From NCBI RefSeq assembly GCF_004123675.1, contig NZ_CP035417.1:1913501-1977500 (forward strand): 64,000 nt of DNA, in the 5' to 3' direction. A program made the translations under genes and the position numbers. Below the pieces are notes generated by a model that saw only the letters and a list, made by a program, of their open reading frames with translations, did no database searches and was not told the DNA's origin. This stretch comes from Leisingera sp. NJS204 (GTDB lineage: Bacteria; Pseudomonadota; Alphaproteobacteria; Rhodobacterales; Rhodobacteraceae). Shown here one piece after another: positions 40,474 to 48,102 of this stretch (positions are counted from its first letter, which is position 1; each line of letters opens with the position of its first letter).

Positions 40474-41682
40474 ATGAAGCGCGTCGTCATCACCGGGGCT
40501 GGAACCATCAATGCCCTGGGACATTCCGTGCCCGCCACACTGGAGGCCATGCGCGAAGGCCGTTGCGGCATTGGAGAATTGGAGTTTCGCGATGTGGACC
40601 GCCTGGCAATCCGCATCGGCGGTCAGGTTCGCGGATTTGAGGCAGAAGGGCGGTTCAACCGCCAACAGATGAGCCTCTATGACCGGTTCACCCAGTTCAC
40701 CTTGACCGCGGCCAAAGAGGCGATCGAGCAATCAGGCCTGGAGTTCCATGGCGATCTGTCTGCCAAGGCCGGCGTGGTTCTGGGCAACTCCGGCGGCGGC
40801 ATGCAAACGCTGGATGAGAACTACCGCAGCGTTTACGAGGACGGCAAGAACCGGGTGCACCCCTTTGTGGTGCCCAAGCTGATGAACAATGCGGCAGCCG
40901 GGCATGTGTCCATGCAGTTCAACCTCAAGGGTCCCAGTTTCACCGTGTCCACGGCCTGTGCGTCCTCCAATCACGCGATGGCGCAGGCGTTCCAGATGGT
41001 GCGCTCGGGTGTGAGCCCGGCAATGATCACCGGCGGCTCTGAATCCATGCTGTGCTTTGGCGGGGTCAAGGCTTGGGAAGGGCTGCGGGTGATGTCCAAG
41101 GACGCCTGCCGCCCGTTCAGCGCCAACCGCAATGGCATGGTTCAGGGCGAGGGCGCGGGAATTTTTGTGTTCGAAGAGTATGAGCACGCCAGGGCACGCG
41201 GTGCAGAAATTCTGTGCGAAGTCATCGGCTTTGCCATGTCCTCGGACGCTTCCGACATCGTGATGCCCAGCAAGCAGGGCGCCGCCCGTGCCATTTCGGG
41301 CGCACTGTTGGATGCCCGTATCAGCGCGTCTGAGGTAGGATATATCAACGCTCATGGCACTGGCACTGCCGCCAATGACAAGACCGAATGCGCTGCTGTC
41401 GCGGATGTATTCGGTCCCCATGCGGACAGCCTGATGATCTCCTCCACCAAGTCCATGCATGGCCATCTTATCGGCGGCACCGGTGCGGTGGAGCTGCTGG
41501 CCTGCATTATGGCGCTGCGCGACGGGGTGATTGCTCCGACTATCGGCTATGAAGAGCCCGATCCGGAATGTGCGCTGGATGTGGTGCCGAATGAGGCCCG
41601 CGAGGCCAAGGTCGATGTGGCCCTGTCCAACGCCTTTGCCTTTGGCGGGCTGAACGCGGTGCTGGCCCTGCGCAAGGTCTGA
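40474..41682 (+). CDS. Beta-ketoacyl-ACP synthase (FabF-like)
   Basis: The 402-residue thiolase-fold condensing enzyme has catalytic Cys162 (VSTACASSNHAM), His294 (NAHGTGTAANDKTE) and His331, with Lys326, in STKSMHGHLIGG. The C-H-H triad is complete, so it should condense malonyl-ACP with an acyl chain. It starts eight bases after the ACP gene and probably works with that ACP rather than in bulk fatty-acid synthesis. A strong terminator follows. Confidence 0.94.
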   Translation: MKRVVITGAGTINALGHSVPATLEAMREGRCGIGELEFRDVDRLAIRIGGQVRGFEAEGRFNRQQMSLYDRFTQFTLTAAKEAIEQSGLEFHGDLSAKAGVVLGNSGGGMQTLDENYRSVYEDGKNRVHPFVVPKLMNNAAAGHVSMQFNLKGPSFTVSTACASSNHAMAQAFQMVRSGVSPAMITGGSESMLCFGGVKAWEGLRVMSKDACRPFSANRNGMVQGEGAGIFVFEEYEHARARGAEILCEVIGFAMSSDASDIVMPSKQGAARAISGALLDARISASEVGYINAHGTGTAANDKTECAAVADVFGPHADSLMISSTKSMHGHLIGGTGAVELLACIMALRDGVIAPTIGYEEPDPECALDVVPNEAREAKVDVALSNAFAFGGLNAVLALRKV

Positions 41683-41693
41683 ACCAAGCAAAG

Positions 41694-41731
41694 AAAAACG
41701 CCGCGGCCCGAAGGCGCGCGGCGTTTTCAGT
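41694..41731. terminator. Bidirectional terminator after the ketosynthase gene
   Basis: AAACGCCGCG and CGCGGCGTTT form a 10-bp stem, with a further GCC/GGC pairing in the loop. A-rich and T-rich flanks serve the plus-strand lpxD-ACP-ketosynthase genes and the convergent IalB-like gene. Confidence 0.85.
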
Positions 41732-41748
41732 TTTCAATGCCAGCGGGT

Positions 41749-42387
41749 TTATTGCTTGACCACGTCCACGACGTCAAAGCCGGCGGTGAAACCGTTCAGC
41801 GACAGCTTCATCTGCACCACTTGATCCGGTGCCGGTGCCGGACGCAGCGACAGAACGGCTTCCTTGCCTTTCCGGAAAGCGTCGATGTCGCCCTGTGTCA
41901 GGCCGATTTGCGCCACACAGCCCAGCTGGTTGCAAAACGAATAGTTGTAGCGTTTGGCCGGGGCGCCATCGATCGAGATCGTCAGAGCCGCGGGCAGCAG
42001 CGTTTCCAGCGGCACGATGACGGTGGCCCCGGCAACGGCCTGGCCGCCTTGCTGATCAATCCGGAACAGCGACACTTCGGCAATCGGGTTGCCTTGCGGA
42101 CCTGCCAGCACCTGCAAAAGCGAGCAGGGATCGGTGCCGCTGTCAGTTTTTATGCAGGCCAGATCCCAATCGCCGTGCGTTTCCTTGGAATAACGGTCGC
42201 CAGCCCGGGGGCCATCGCTGACCGGTTCGCCCAGGTCCAGCAGCTGATCTGCAGTTGATTCTGTTTGTTCTGTCTGCTCAGCGGATTCCGCCCCCGCAGT
42301 CTCTTCCGCGGCTGTTTCCTGTGCCGCCAGCGGGGCGGACATGGCCAGCACTGCGGCAAGCGTGATCGGGGTCAGGGACTTCAACAT
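41749..42387 (-). CDS. Invasion-associated locus B (IalB) family protein
   Basis: This encodes 212 residues with a signal peptide ending near AAQ at residue 22, then a low-complexity Glu/Thr/Ala linker (residues 23-50). The IalB domain follows with GDWDLACIKTDSGTDPCSLLQVL, a cysteine pair, and YNYSFCNQLGCVAQIGL, a second pair, the four conserved cysteines of the family. IalB was named for erythrocyte entry in Bartonella, but the family is common in free-living alphaproteobacteria as a periplasmic protein of unknown role. Confidence 0.92.
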   Translation of the reverse strand: MLKSLTPITLAAVLAMSAPLAAQETAAEETAGAESAEQTEQTESTADQLLDLGEPVSDGPRAGDRYSKETHGDWDLACIKTDSGTDPCSLLQVLAGPQGNPIAEVSLFRIDQQGGQAVAGATVIVPLETLLPAALTISIDGAPAKRYNYSFCNQLGCVAQIGLTQGDIDAFRKGKEAVLSLRPAPAPDQVVQMKLSLNGFTAGFDVVDVVKQ

Positions 42388-42520
42388 GAATGCCTCATTT
42401 TTCTAAAGACGCTGGTTTTGCGTTTACCACGCCGGCCGGGTGGTGTCAGGCCAATAACAAATGATCTGCGGGGAAATCCGCGCAAAATGTTTCAAGCCCG
42501 GAAGTCACTGTACCGGAACA

Positions 42521-42548
42521 AAAAAGGGAACCGGATGGCCCCCTTTTT
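42521..42548. terminator. Orphan terminator-like hairpin
   Basis: AAAAAGGG and CCCTTTTT flank a 12-base loop, giving a stem with a U-tract in both directions. No annotated gene ends here, so it would end an unannotated transcript. Confidence 0.6.
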
Positions 42549-42726
42549 CGTGTTGTGTCTCCCCGTCGGACTGGCCGACTTAGTTATTGCGTAGGACGTT
42601 ACGAAAGGGCTGGCCATCGGTCAACATGCAAGTTCAAAAAAAGTCGTGCAGGCTTCAATTTAGGGGAAATGGAACCCTGGCTGTCCGGATCGCCGCGGTT
42701 TTTGCCTGTTTTGCAGGCAGTGCCGC

Positions 42727-42758
42727 CGAAAAAAGAAGGCCGTGCACAAGGCACGGCC
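42727..42758 (-). terminator. Orphan minus-strand terminator
   Basis: On the minus strand GGCCGTGC and GCACGGCC form an 8-bp stem with a 5-base loop, followed by TTCTTTTTTCGG. No minus-strand gene ends here, pointing to an unannotated transcript from 42759-42884 or beyond. Confidence 0.6.
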
Positions 42759-42849
42759 AGTCTGACAGGGAGGAAATGTCCGCCACTGCAACCGCATTTG
42801 CGGGGGCGGGCAAGATTGACTATCGCACTGAAAAGTTAACGTTGTATTG

Positions 42850-42858
42850 TTATCCACA
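42850..42858 (+). promoter_or_regulatory. Consensus DnaA box
   Basis: TTATCCACA matches the DnaA 9-mer consensus exactly and sits 26 bases before the start codon of the HerA-like ATPase. One isolated box can occur by chance. Confidence 0.5.
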
Positions 42859-42884
42859 GGGAAAAAGACAGGCAGGGGACGGGC

Positions 42885-44429
42885 ATGGCAGACAGTATCT
42901 TTCTGGGCGGCGGCGGCGAAGAGTATGGCACGCCGCAAGGGTTGGCACTGAAATACGCCAACCGGCATGGGCTGATCGCCGGGGCAACCGGCACAGGCAA
43001 GACTGTCACTCTGCAAATCCTGGCTGAAGGGTTTTCAAATGCCGGCGTGCCGGTGATCCTTGCTGATGTGAAGGGAGATCTGTCCGGCTTGGCAAAGCCT
43101 GGATCACCAAGCCACAAACTGCATGACGCCTTCACTTCGCGCGCGGAAAGAATCGGGTTTTCTGATTACTGCTATCATGCCTGCCCGGTCGCTTTTTGGG
43201 ATCTCTATGGCGAGCAGGGCCACCCTGTGCGCACAACTGTTGCGGAAATGGGCCCGCTGCTGTTGTCCCGGTTATTGGAGCTGAGCGAAGCGCAGGAAGG
43301 TATTTTAAACATCGCGTTCAGACTGGCAGATGAAGACGCCTTGCCGCTGCTGGACTTAAAGGACCTGCAATCGCTGTTGGTCTGGATCGGCGAAAACCGG
43401 GCGCAGCTGTCCCTGCGCTACGGCAATGTGTCCCCGGCTTCTATCGGTGCTATCCAGCGGCGTCTGCTGGTACTGGAAAATCAGGGCGGTTCCGGCCTGT
43501 TCGGGGAGCCGGCATTGGCGCTCAGCGATCTGATGCGGTGCGATGATGCAGGTAAGGGCGTGGTCAACATCCTGGCCGCAGACAAGCTGATGGCGGCGCC
43601 GGGGCTCTATTCAACCTTTTTGCTGTGGCTGCTGAGCGAGCTGTTCGAAGATCTGCCCGAGGTGGGCGACCCGGAGAAACCGCGCCTGGTGTTCTTTTTC
43701 GATGAGGCGCATCTCTTGTTTGAGGATGCGCCGAAAGCGCTGGTCGACAAGGTGGAACAAGTGGCGCGGCTGATCCGGTCCAAAGGGGTGGGGATCTATT
43801 TCGTCACCCAGAATCCGGCCGATGTGCCGGAGGATATCCTTGGCCAGCTCGGCAACCGTATCCAGCACGCGCTGCGGGCTTTTACTGCCAGAGACCGCAG
43901 AAATCTGAAACTGGCGGCGGAAACCTACCGCGAGAACCCGCGTTTTTCCACCGGAGAGGCAATTCGCGAGGTTGGCGTCGGGGAAGCCGTCACCTCAATG
44001 CTGCAGAAAAAAGGCGTGCCGGGCGTCGTTGAACGCACGCTGATCCGTCCGCCAAGCACCCAGCTTGGACCGCTTACGGTTCAGGAGCGGGAGGAAATGC
44101 TGAAAGCTTCGGACATGGCGGGGAAATACGACAAACCGCTGGACCGGCGGTCGGCCTACGAAATCCTGGCACAGCGAGCGGAGGCGGCGGCAGAGGAAGC
44201 GGAAACTTCCGAGGCTGCGGCAGAAGAGGCCCCGCAGCCGATGGCGCGGGAATTCAACGCCGCCCGCCGGTATTCCGGGTCTCGGGTCAGCCGCTCGTCT
44301 GCAAAGGTTTTCCGCAAGAAAGACACCTTTACCTCGGCAATGTCTGACGCGGTGATCAAGGAGCTGAAGGGCACGACCGGACGCCGGATTGTCCGTGGCA
44401 TTCTCGGCAGCCTGTTCAAAGGGCGCTGA
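42885..44429 (+). CDS. HerA/FtsK-like ATPase, DUF853 (YjgR type)
   Basis: The 514-residue P-loop ATPase has Walker A AGATGTGKTVTLQ, Walker B LVFFFDEAHLLFEDA and an arginine-finger region in LGNRIQHALRAFTARDR. Family members resemble the HerA DNA translocase but lack its HAS barrel and have no fixed role. A long Glu/Ala-rich linker (about residues 425-455) precedes a basic C-terminal region (SRSSAKVFRKKDTF, GRRIVRGILGSLFKGR). No NurA nuclease partner is nearby. A consensus DnaA box lies just upstream. Confidence 0.9.
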   Translation: MADSIFLGGGGEEYGTPQGLALKYANRHGLIAGATGTGKTVTLQILAEGFSNAGVPVILADVKGDLSGLAKPGSPSHKLHDAFTSRAERIGFSDYCYHACPVAFWDLYGEQGHPVRTTVAEMGPLLLSRLLELSEAQEGILNIAFRLADEDALPLLDLKDLQSLLVWIGENRAQLSLRYGNVSPASIGAIQRRLLVLENQGGSGLFGEPALALSDLMRCDDAGKGVVNILAADKLMAAPGLYSTFLLWLLSELFEDLPEVGDPEKPRLVFFFDEAHLLFEDAPKALVDKVEQVARLIRSKGVGIYFVTQNPADVPEDILGQLGNRIQHALRAFTARDRRNLKLAAETYRENPRFSTGEAIREVGVGEAVTSMLQKKGVPGVVERTLIRPPSTQLGPLTVQEREEMLKASDMAGKYDKPLDRRSAYEILAQRAEAAAEEAETSEAAAEEAPQPMAREFNAARRYSGSRVSRSSAKVFRKKDTFTSAMSDAVIKELKGTTGRRIVRGILGSLFKGR

Positions 44430-44433
44430 GCAA

Positions 44434-44464
44434 AGAAAAACGGGTTTGGCTTTACGCCAAACCC
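44434..44464 (-). terminator. Terminator of the branched-chain amino acid ABC operon
   Basis: On the minus strand GGGTTTGGC and GCCAAACCC form a 9-bp stem with a 5-base loop, followed by GTTTTTCTTTG. It lies about 75 bases after the livM stop and just after the convergent HerA-like gene. Confidence 0.75.
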
Positions 44465-44466
44465 AT

Positions 44467-44500
44467 GCCTCCGGCGGGAGTATTTTTCACCAGAAAGAAG
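44467..44500 (+). repeat. Interspersed extragenic motif, copy 1
   Basis: CTCCGGCGGGAGTATTTTT followed by CACCAGAAAGAAG resembles a second copy on the other strand at 48027-48081; both share a GGAGTATTTT core with an AGAAAGA tail. Such gene-flanking motifs are common in Roseobacter genomes as I remember them. Confidence 0.5.
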
Positions 44501-44504
44501 CCAG

Positions 44505-44535
44505 AAGCGCCGCCCGGACTTCCAGGGCGGCGCTT
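44505..44535. other. GC-rich hairpin after livM
   Basis: AAGCGCCGCCC and GGGCGGCGCTT form an 11-bp stem starting a few bases after the livM stop. No proper U-tract follows on the minus strand. It could protect the mRNA end or help the terminator further down. Confidence 0.5.
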
Positions 44536-44538
44536 GTT

Positions 44539-45861
44539 TTACTTTTCAGGGATCAGCCCGCGCGGACTGAATCTGAGGACAAGCAGCAGTATCAAGCCCA
44601 TCGTGAACAGCCGCATGTGCGAGGCGCTCTCTACCAGATGCGCCTTCAGAGCGCTGCCTTCGGCCATGCCGGAGGTGACAGCTTCCATCAGCAGAATGCC
44701 CATCGGCTCCACTTTGATCCAGAAGAACCAGATCAGCATGCCGCCCAGCACCGCGCCAAAGTTGTTGCCGGAACCGCCGACGATCACCATTACCCAGATC
44801 AGGAAGGTGAAACGCAGCGGGTTGTAGGTTCCCGGTGTCAGCTGGCTGTCCAATGTGGTCATCATCGCGCCGGCAATGCCACAGATTGCGGAACCCAGCA
44901 CGAAGATCTGCAGATGGCGGCGGGTCACGTTTTTGCCCATTGCCTCGGCTGCGGTCTCGTTGTCGCGGATTGCGCGCATCATCCGGCCCCAGGGGCTTTT
45001 CAACGCCATCTGCGCCATCCACAACAGCGCCAGCAGAACAGCGGTGAACATCAGCGCATAGCCTGCCTTGACGTAGATGGTCGAGGCCAGAACCGGGTCG
45101 AGACCAAATCCCGCAGCGCTCTCAACGAAACCCGGATCGTTCTGCAAATCCACTTCATAAGGCAGGGGACGGGGCAGGCCGACCACGTTCTTCACACCGC
45201 GCGACAGCCAGTCTTCGTTCTTGAGCACGGCAATGATAATCTCGGCGATACCCAGCGTGGCAATCGCCAGATAGTCCGAACGCAGGCCCAAAGCGGTCTT
45301 GCCAATGAGCCAGGCAGCGCCCGCGGCCAGCAGCCCGCCGGCAGGCCAGGCCAGCAGCACCGGCAGACCCAGTCCGCCAATGTTGCCCTGCAGTGCCGGG
45401 TTGATCGCCTCAACCGCACCAACCGCCGGATCAAAGATCGCACGGTAGATAAAGAAACCCACGATCATCATACCAGCCAGAACCAGCGCACGCAGTTTTC
45501 CCGCGGGCATGAACTTGGTGATCATGACCGCCGCCGCAACCGTCAGTGCGCCCATCACCAGCGCCATGACGATGCCTGCGCCGCCCGAAGACCAGGCCGC
45601 GGGGATCACCGGTGTCGACACCAGTACCACAGCGAGCCCGCCAAGCGCTGTAAAGCCCATGATGCCGACGTTGAACAACCCGGCAAAGCCCCATTGGATG
45701 TTCACGCCAATCGCCATAATAGCCGAAATCAGCCCCATGTTCAGGATCACCAGCGCCGAGTTCCAGGAGCCGGAGAAGAACAGAAAGTCGGTCATGCCCT
45801 CAGCCAGGATCATCACGCCGACAAAGACGAAAAGAAGGGTATGTTTCATGGTATCGGTCAT
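44539..45861 (-). CDS. livM: Branched-chain amino acid ABC transporter permease LivM type
   Basis: The 440-residue inner-membrane permease is of the LivM family. The domain core GLRSDYLAIATLGIAEII and the EAA-like segment MMRAIRDNETAAEAMGKNV, followed by FVLGSAICGIAGAMM, are diagnostic. It has about ten hydrophobic segments. It is longer than E. coli LivM because of an extended N-terminal region. Its start overlaps the livH stop by four bases. With LivH it forms the channel of a HAAT-type importer; the amino acid or amide imported cannot be told. Confidence 0.93.
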   Translation of the reverse strand: MTDTMKHTLLFVFVGVMILAEGMTDFLFFSGSWNSALVILNMGLISAIMAIGVNIQWGFAGLFNVGIMGFTALGGLAVVLVSTPVIPAAWSSGGAGIVMALVMGALTVAAAVMITKFMPAGKLRALVLAGMMIVGFFIYRAIFDPAVGAVEAINPALQGNIGGLGLPVLLAWPAGGLLAAGAAWLIGKTALGLRSDYLAIATLGIAEIIIAVLKNEDWLSRGVKNVVGLPRPLPYEVDLQNDPGFVESAAGFGLDPVLASTIYVKAGYALMFTAVLLALLWMAQMALKSPWGRMMRAIRDNETAAEAMGKNVTRRHLQIFVLGSAICGIAGAMMTTLDSQLTPGTYNPLRFTFLIWVMVIVGGSGNNFGAVLGGMLIWFFWIKVEPMGILLMEAVTSGMAEGSALKAHLVESASHMRLFTMGLILLLVLRFSPRGLIPEK

Positions 45862-46868
45862 ACCGCTTTCCCTTTGAAAAGGCCGGTGGGCTTGAACAGG
45901 AGGACAACAATCAGGATCGCAAAGGAAACTGCAAACTTGTAGTCGGTGCTGAGGAGCTGAACCAGCCCGTCAGGCGCCAGGCTGTCCGGCAGCCCGTAGT
46001 TCAGAACCTTTTTCCAGGCGTAGGTGATCGTCACTTCGGAAAACGCGATGATGAACCCGCCGGCAATTGCGCCCAGCGGGCTGCCGAGGCCGCCAACAAT
46101 GGCCGAGGCAAAGATCGGCAGCAGCAGCTGGAAATAGGTGAAGGGCTTGAACGACTTGTCGAGGCCGTAAAGCACGCCTGCTATGGTCGCCAGCGACGCC
46201 ACAATCATCCAAGTGTACATCACCACGCGCTCCGGGTTGATGCCCGACAGCAGCGCCAGATCCTCGTTATCCGAGTAGGCCCGCATGGATTTGCCGGTGC
46301 GGGTTTTGTTCAGGAACCAGAACAGGGCCGCCACCACGATGATCGCGGTGATCACGGTGATGCCTTGGGTGGTTTTGATTGCCAGGCCTTCGTTCAGGCC
46401 GGTCATCTGCTTGAAAGTACGCGCCTTGATGATGAAACGCTCGCCATCGGCAAACCGCTGGTCGCCGGGGCCAATGATGAAGCGCACGATGCCGTTCATC
46501 ATGAACATCACACCCAGCGAGACCATGACAAAGATCACCGGTTTGGCTTTCTGCTCGCGGTAAAAGCGATAGACGGTCCGGTCGGTCAACAGTGCCAGCC
46601 CGATGGTGCCCAGGATACCAAAGGGCAGGGCCAGCAGTGCCGTCGGCAAGACGCCAAAGCTGATGCCCATCGACTGAAAGGCCCAAGTGATCAGGATAGT
46701 GACCATGGCGCCGAACGCCATGGTGTCGCCATGGGCAAAGTTCGAGAACCGCAGGATCCCGTAGATCAGCGTCACCCCCAGCGCGCCAAGCGCCAGCTGG
46801 CTGCCATAGGCCAGCCCGGGAACAAGTACAAAGTTGGTAAGCGCCACAAGGGCGTTGAGGAAATCCAT
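45858..46868 (-). CDS. livH: Branched-chain amino acid ABC transporter permease LivH type
   Basis: The 336-residue permease begins GSQLALGALGVTLIYGILRFSNFAHGDTMAFGA, the LivH start, and includes the cytoplasmic coupling loop MRAYSDNEDLALLSGINPERV and ASAIVGGLGSPLGAIAGGFIIAFSE. About eight membrane segments are visible. It overlaps livM by four bases and the upstream small secreted-protein gene by one base, so the cluster is read as a unit. Confidence 0.94.
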   Translation of the reverse strand: MDFLNALVALTNFVLVPGLAYGSQLALGALGVTLIYGILRFSNFAHGDTMAFGAMVTILITWAFQSMGISFGVLPTALLALPFGILGTIGLALLTDRTVYRFYREQKAKPVIFVMVSLGVMFMMNGIVRFIIGPGDQRFADGERFIIKARTFKQMTGLNEGLAIKTTQGITVITAIIVVAALFWFLNKTRTGKSMRAYSDNEDLALLSGINPERVVMYTWMIVASLATIAGVLYGLDKSFKPFTYFQLLLPIFASAIVGGLGSPLGAIAGGFIIAFSEVTITYAWKKVLNYGLPDSLAPDGLVQLLSTDYKFAVSFAILIVVLLFKPTGLFKGKAV

Positions 46869-47299
46869 TATTCTTGCTCCTCACAGAAGCCAGTTCCCGA
46901 AATCCAAATGGGCTTGGGATCGACCTCTAAAGATGTGTGTGACGAGAAAGCGGCGTTGCCGTTCGAAAACACGGTTAGCATGTGTACAGCACCCCCTTCG
47001 TTTCTTGTAACGAAGTTGGCAATTTGAGTGCTCTCGTCGCTATGAATTGTCGCCTTGAAGGGGCGCGGTCCAGGTGAATGGACTATTGCCGTTTCACCCT
47101 TGGCATCCACTTCGACAGTGACCTCATCCTCCTTGTCTTTGCAGCCTCCCGTTGAGTAGCAGTTCTGAAACTTGCAACTCAGCGTGAGCGCAAAACTCTG
47201 GGAGCTTGCTGTCATCAGCGCCACCGTGGCGAACATTGTCGCAGCGAGGCCGCGCCTAGCTTGCGCAAGCCGCGAGGCATAAAACAGTTCAGCCCGCAT
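46868..47299 (-). CDS. Small secreted cysteine-containing protein in the liv operon
   Basis: This encodes 143 residues. The N terminus has a long n-region (MRAELFYASRLAQARRGLAA) and a hydrophobic stretch ending near SFA at residue 37, giving a periplasmic protein. The mature part has four cysteines (LSCKFQNCYSTGGCKDKED and GTGFCEEQE), probably in disulfides. Codon use is less GC-biased than in livH and livF. It sits between them with a one-base overlap on one side and two bases on the other. No family is recognised. A shorter start at Met22 is possible. Confidence 0.65.
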   Translation of the reverse strand: MRAELFYASRLAQARRGLAATMFATVALMTASSQSFALTLSCKFQNCYSTGGCKDKEDEVTVEVDAKGETAIVHSPGPRPFKATIHSDESTQIANFVTRNEGGAVHMLTVFSNGNAAFSSHTSLEVDPKPIWISGTGFCEEQE

Positions 47300-47301
47300 T
47301 C

Positions 47302-48015
47302 TCAGCCTCCCAAGAACGATTTGCGCACTTCGGGATCGGCCAGCAGCTCTTGGCCGGTGCCGGTATAGGCATTGCGCCCCTGCACCAGAACATAACCTTT
47401 GTCTGCGATCTCAAGTGCTTGTTTGGCGTTCTGCTCCACCATCAGGACCGGCAGCCCGGTGCGGGCAACCTCAATGATCCGGTCGAACAGCTCATCCATC
47501 ACAATGGGCGACACGCCCGCTGTGGGTTCGTCCAGCATCAAGACCTTGGGCTTGGTCATCAGCGCGCGGCCCACGGCCACCTGCTGCCGCTGGCCGCCTG
47601 ACAGCTCACCCGCCGGCTGGTTGCGCTTGTCGCGCAGGATCGGGAACAGGCTATAGATCTGCTCAATTGTCCCTGAAAAATCATCGGTTCGGATAAAGGC
47701 ACCCATCTCCAGGTTCTCCTCCACCGTCATCGAGGTGAAGATGTTGCTGGTCTGGGGCACAAACCCCATCCCCTTGACCACCCGGTCCTGCGGCGACAGC
47801 GCTGTGATATCCTCGCCGCCCAGCCGCACAGTCCCAGAATGCACATTCAGCATCCCGAACACTGCCTTCATGGCGGTGGATTTACCGGCCCCGTTCGGGC
47901 CAACAATGACGGCGATCTCGCCGGGGTTCACGGCGATGGTGCAATCATGCAGGATATCCGGCCCTTTGCCGTATCCGCCTGTCATGCAGTCACCAATCAG
48001 AAATGGTTCAGACAT
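47302..48015 (-). CDS. livF: Branched-chain amino acid ABC transporter ATPase LivF type
   Basis: The 237-residue ATPase has Walker A GPNGAGKSTAMKAV, the LivF-specific FVPQTSNIFTSMTVEENLEMG, the signature LSGGQRQQVAVGRALM and Walker B VLMLDEPTAGVSP, then VLMVEQNAKQAL. Its C terminus (YTGTGQELLADPEVRKSFLGG) is that of LivF. It is separated from livG by 87 bases that hold copy 2 of an extragenic motif. Confidence 0.95.
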   Translation of the reverse strand: MSEPFLIGDCMTGGYGKGPDILHDCTIAVNPGEIAVIVGPNGAGKSTAMKAVFGMLNVHSGTVRLGGEDITALSPQDRVVKGMGFVPQTSNIFTSMTVEENLEMGAFIRTDDFSGTIEQIYSLFPILRDKRNQPAGELSGGQRQQVAVGRALMTKPKVLMLDEPTAGVSPIVMDELFDRIIEVARTGLPVLMVEQNAKQALEIADKGYVLVQGRNAYTGTGQELLADPEVRKSFLGG

Positions 48016-48026
48016 TCGCTGCCCCT

Positions 48027-48081
48027 TTCATCTTTCTGAAAATACTCCGGGGGAGCCGCGCAGCGGCGGGGGCAGAGCCCC
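48027..48081 (-). repeat. Interspersed extragenic motif, copy 2
   Basis: On the minus strand the sequence runs from a GC-rich GGGGCTCTGCCCCCGCC part into CCCCCGGAGTATTTTCAGA and an AAGATGAA tail. The GGAGTATTTT core is shared with 44467-44500. It fills the livG-livF gap. Confidence 0.5.
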
Positions 48082-48102
48082 AATAAGCAGCAAAGCAATC
48101 CA

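Larger units (their letters stand above)
42388..42884. other. Long intergenic region with two hairpins and a DnaA box
   Basis: Nearly 500 bases lie between the IalB-like and HerA-like genes, which diverge. No convincing coding frame is present. The region contains two terminator-like hairpins (42521-42548 and 42738-42758), both with U-tracts when read on the minus strand, and a consensus DnaA box. It may encode one or two small RNAs. Confidence 0.55.

Noticed and set aside
42388-42884. SRP (4.5S) RNA, 6S RNA or tmRNA in the long intergenic gap
   Set aside because: The conserved SRP hairpin sequence and tmRNA features are absent, and no 6S-like closing stem was visible.
44389-45942. 517-codon plus-strand frame over livM
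   Set aside because: It is a shadow of the livM gene; composition is Gln/His/Arg-rich and the frame has no domains.
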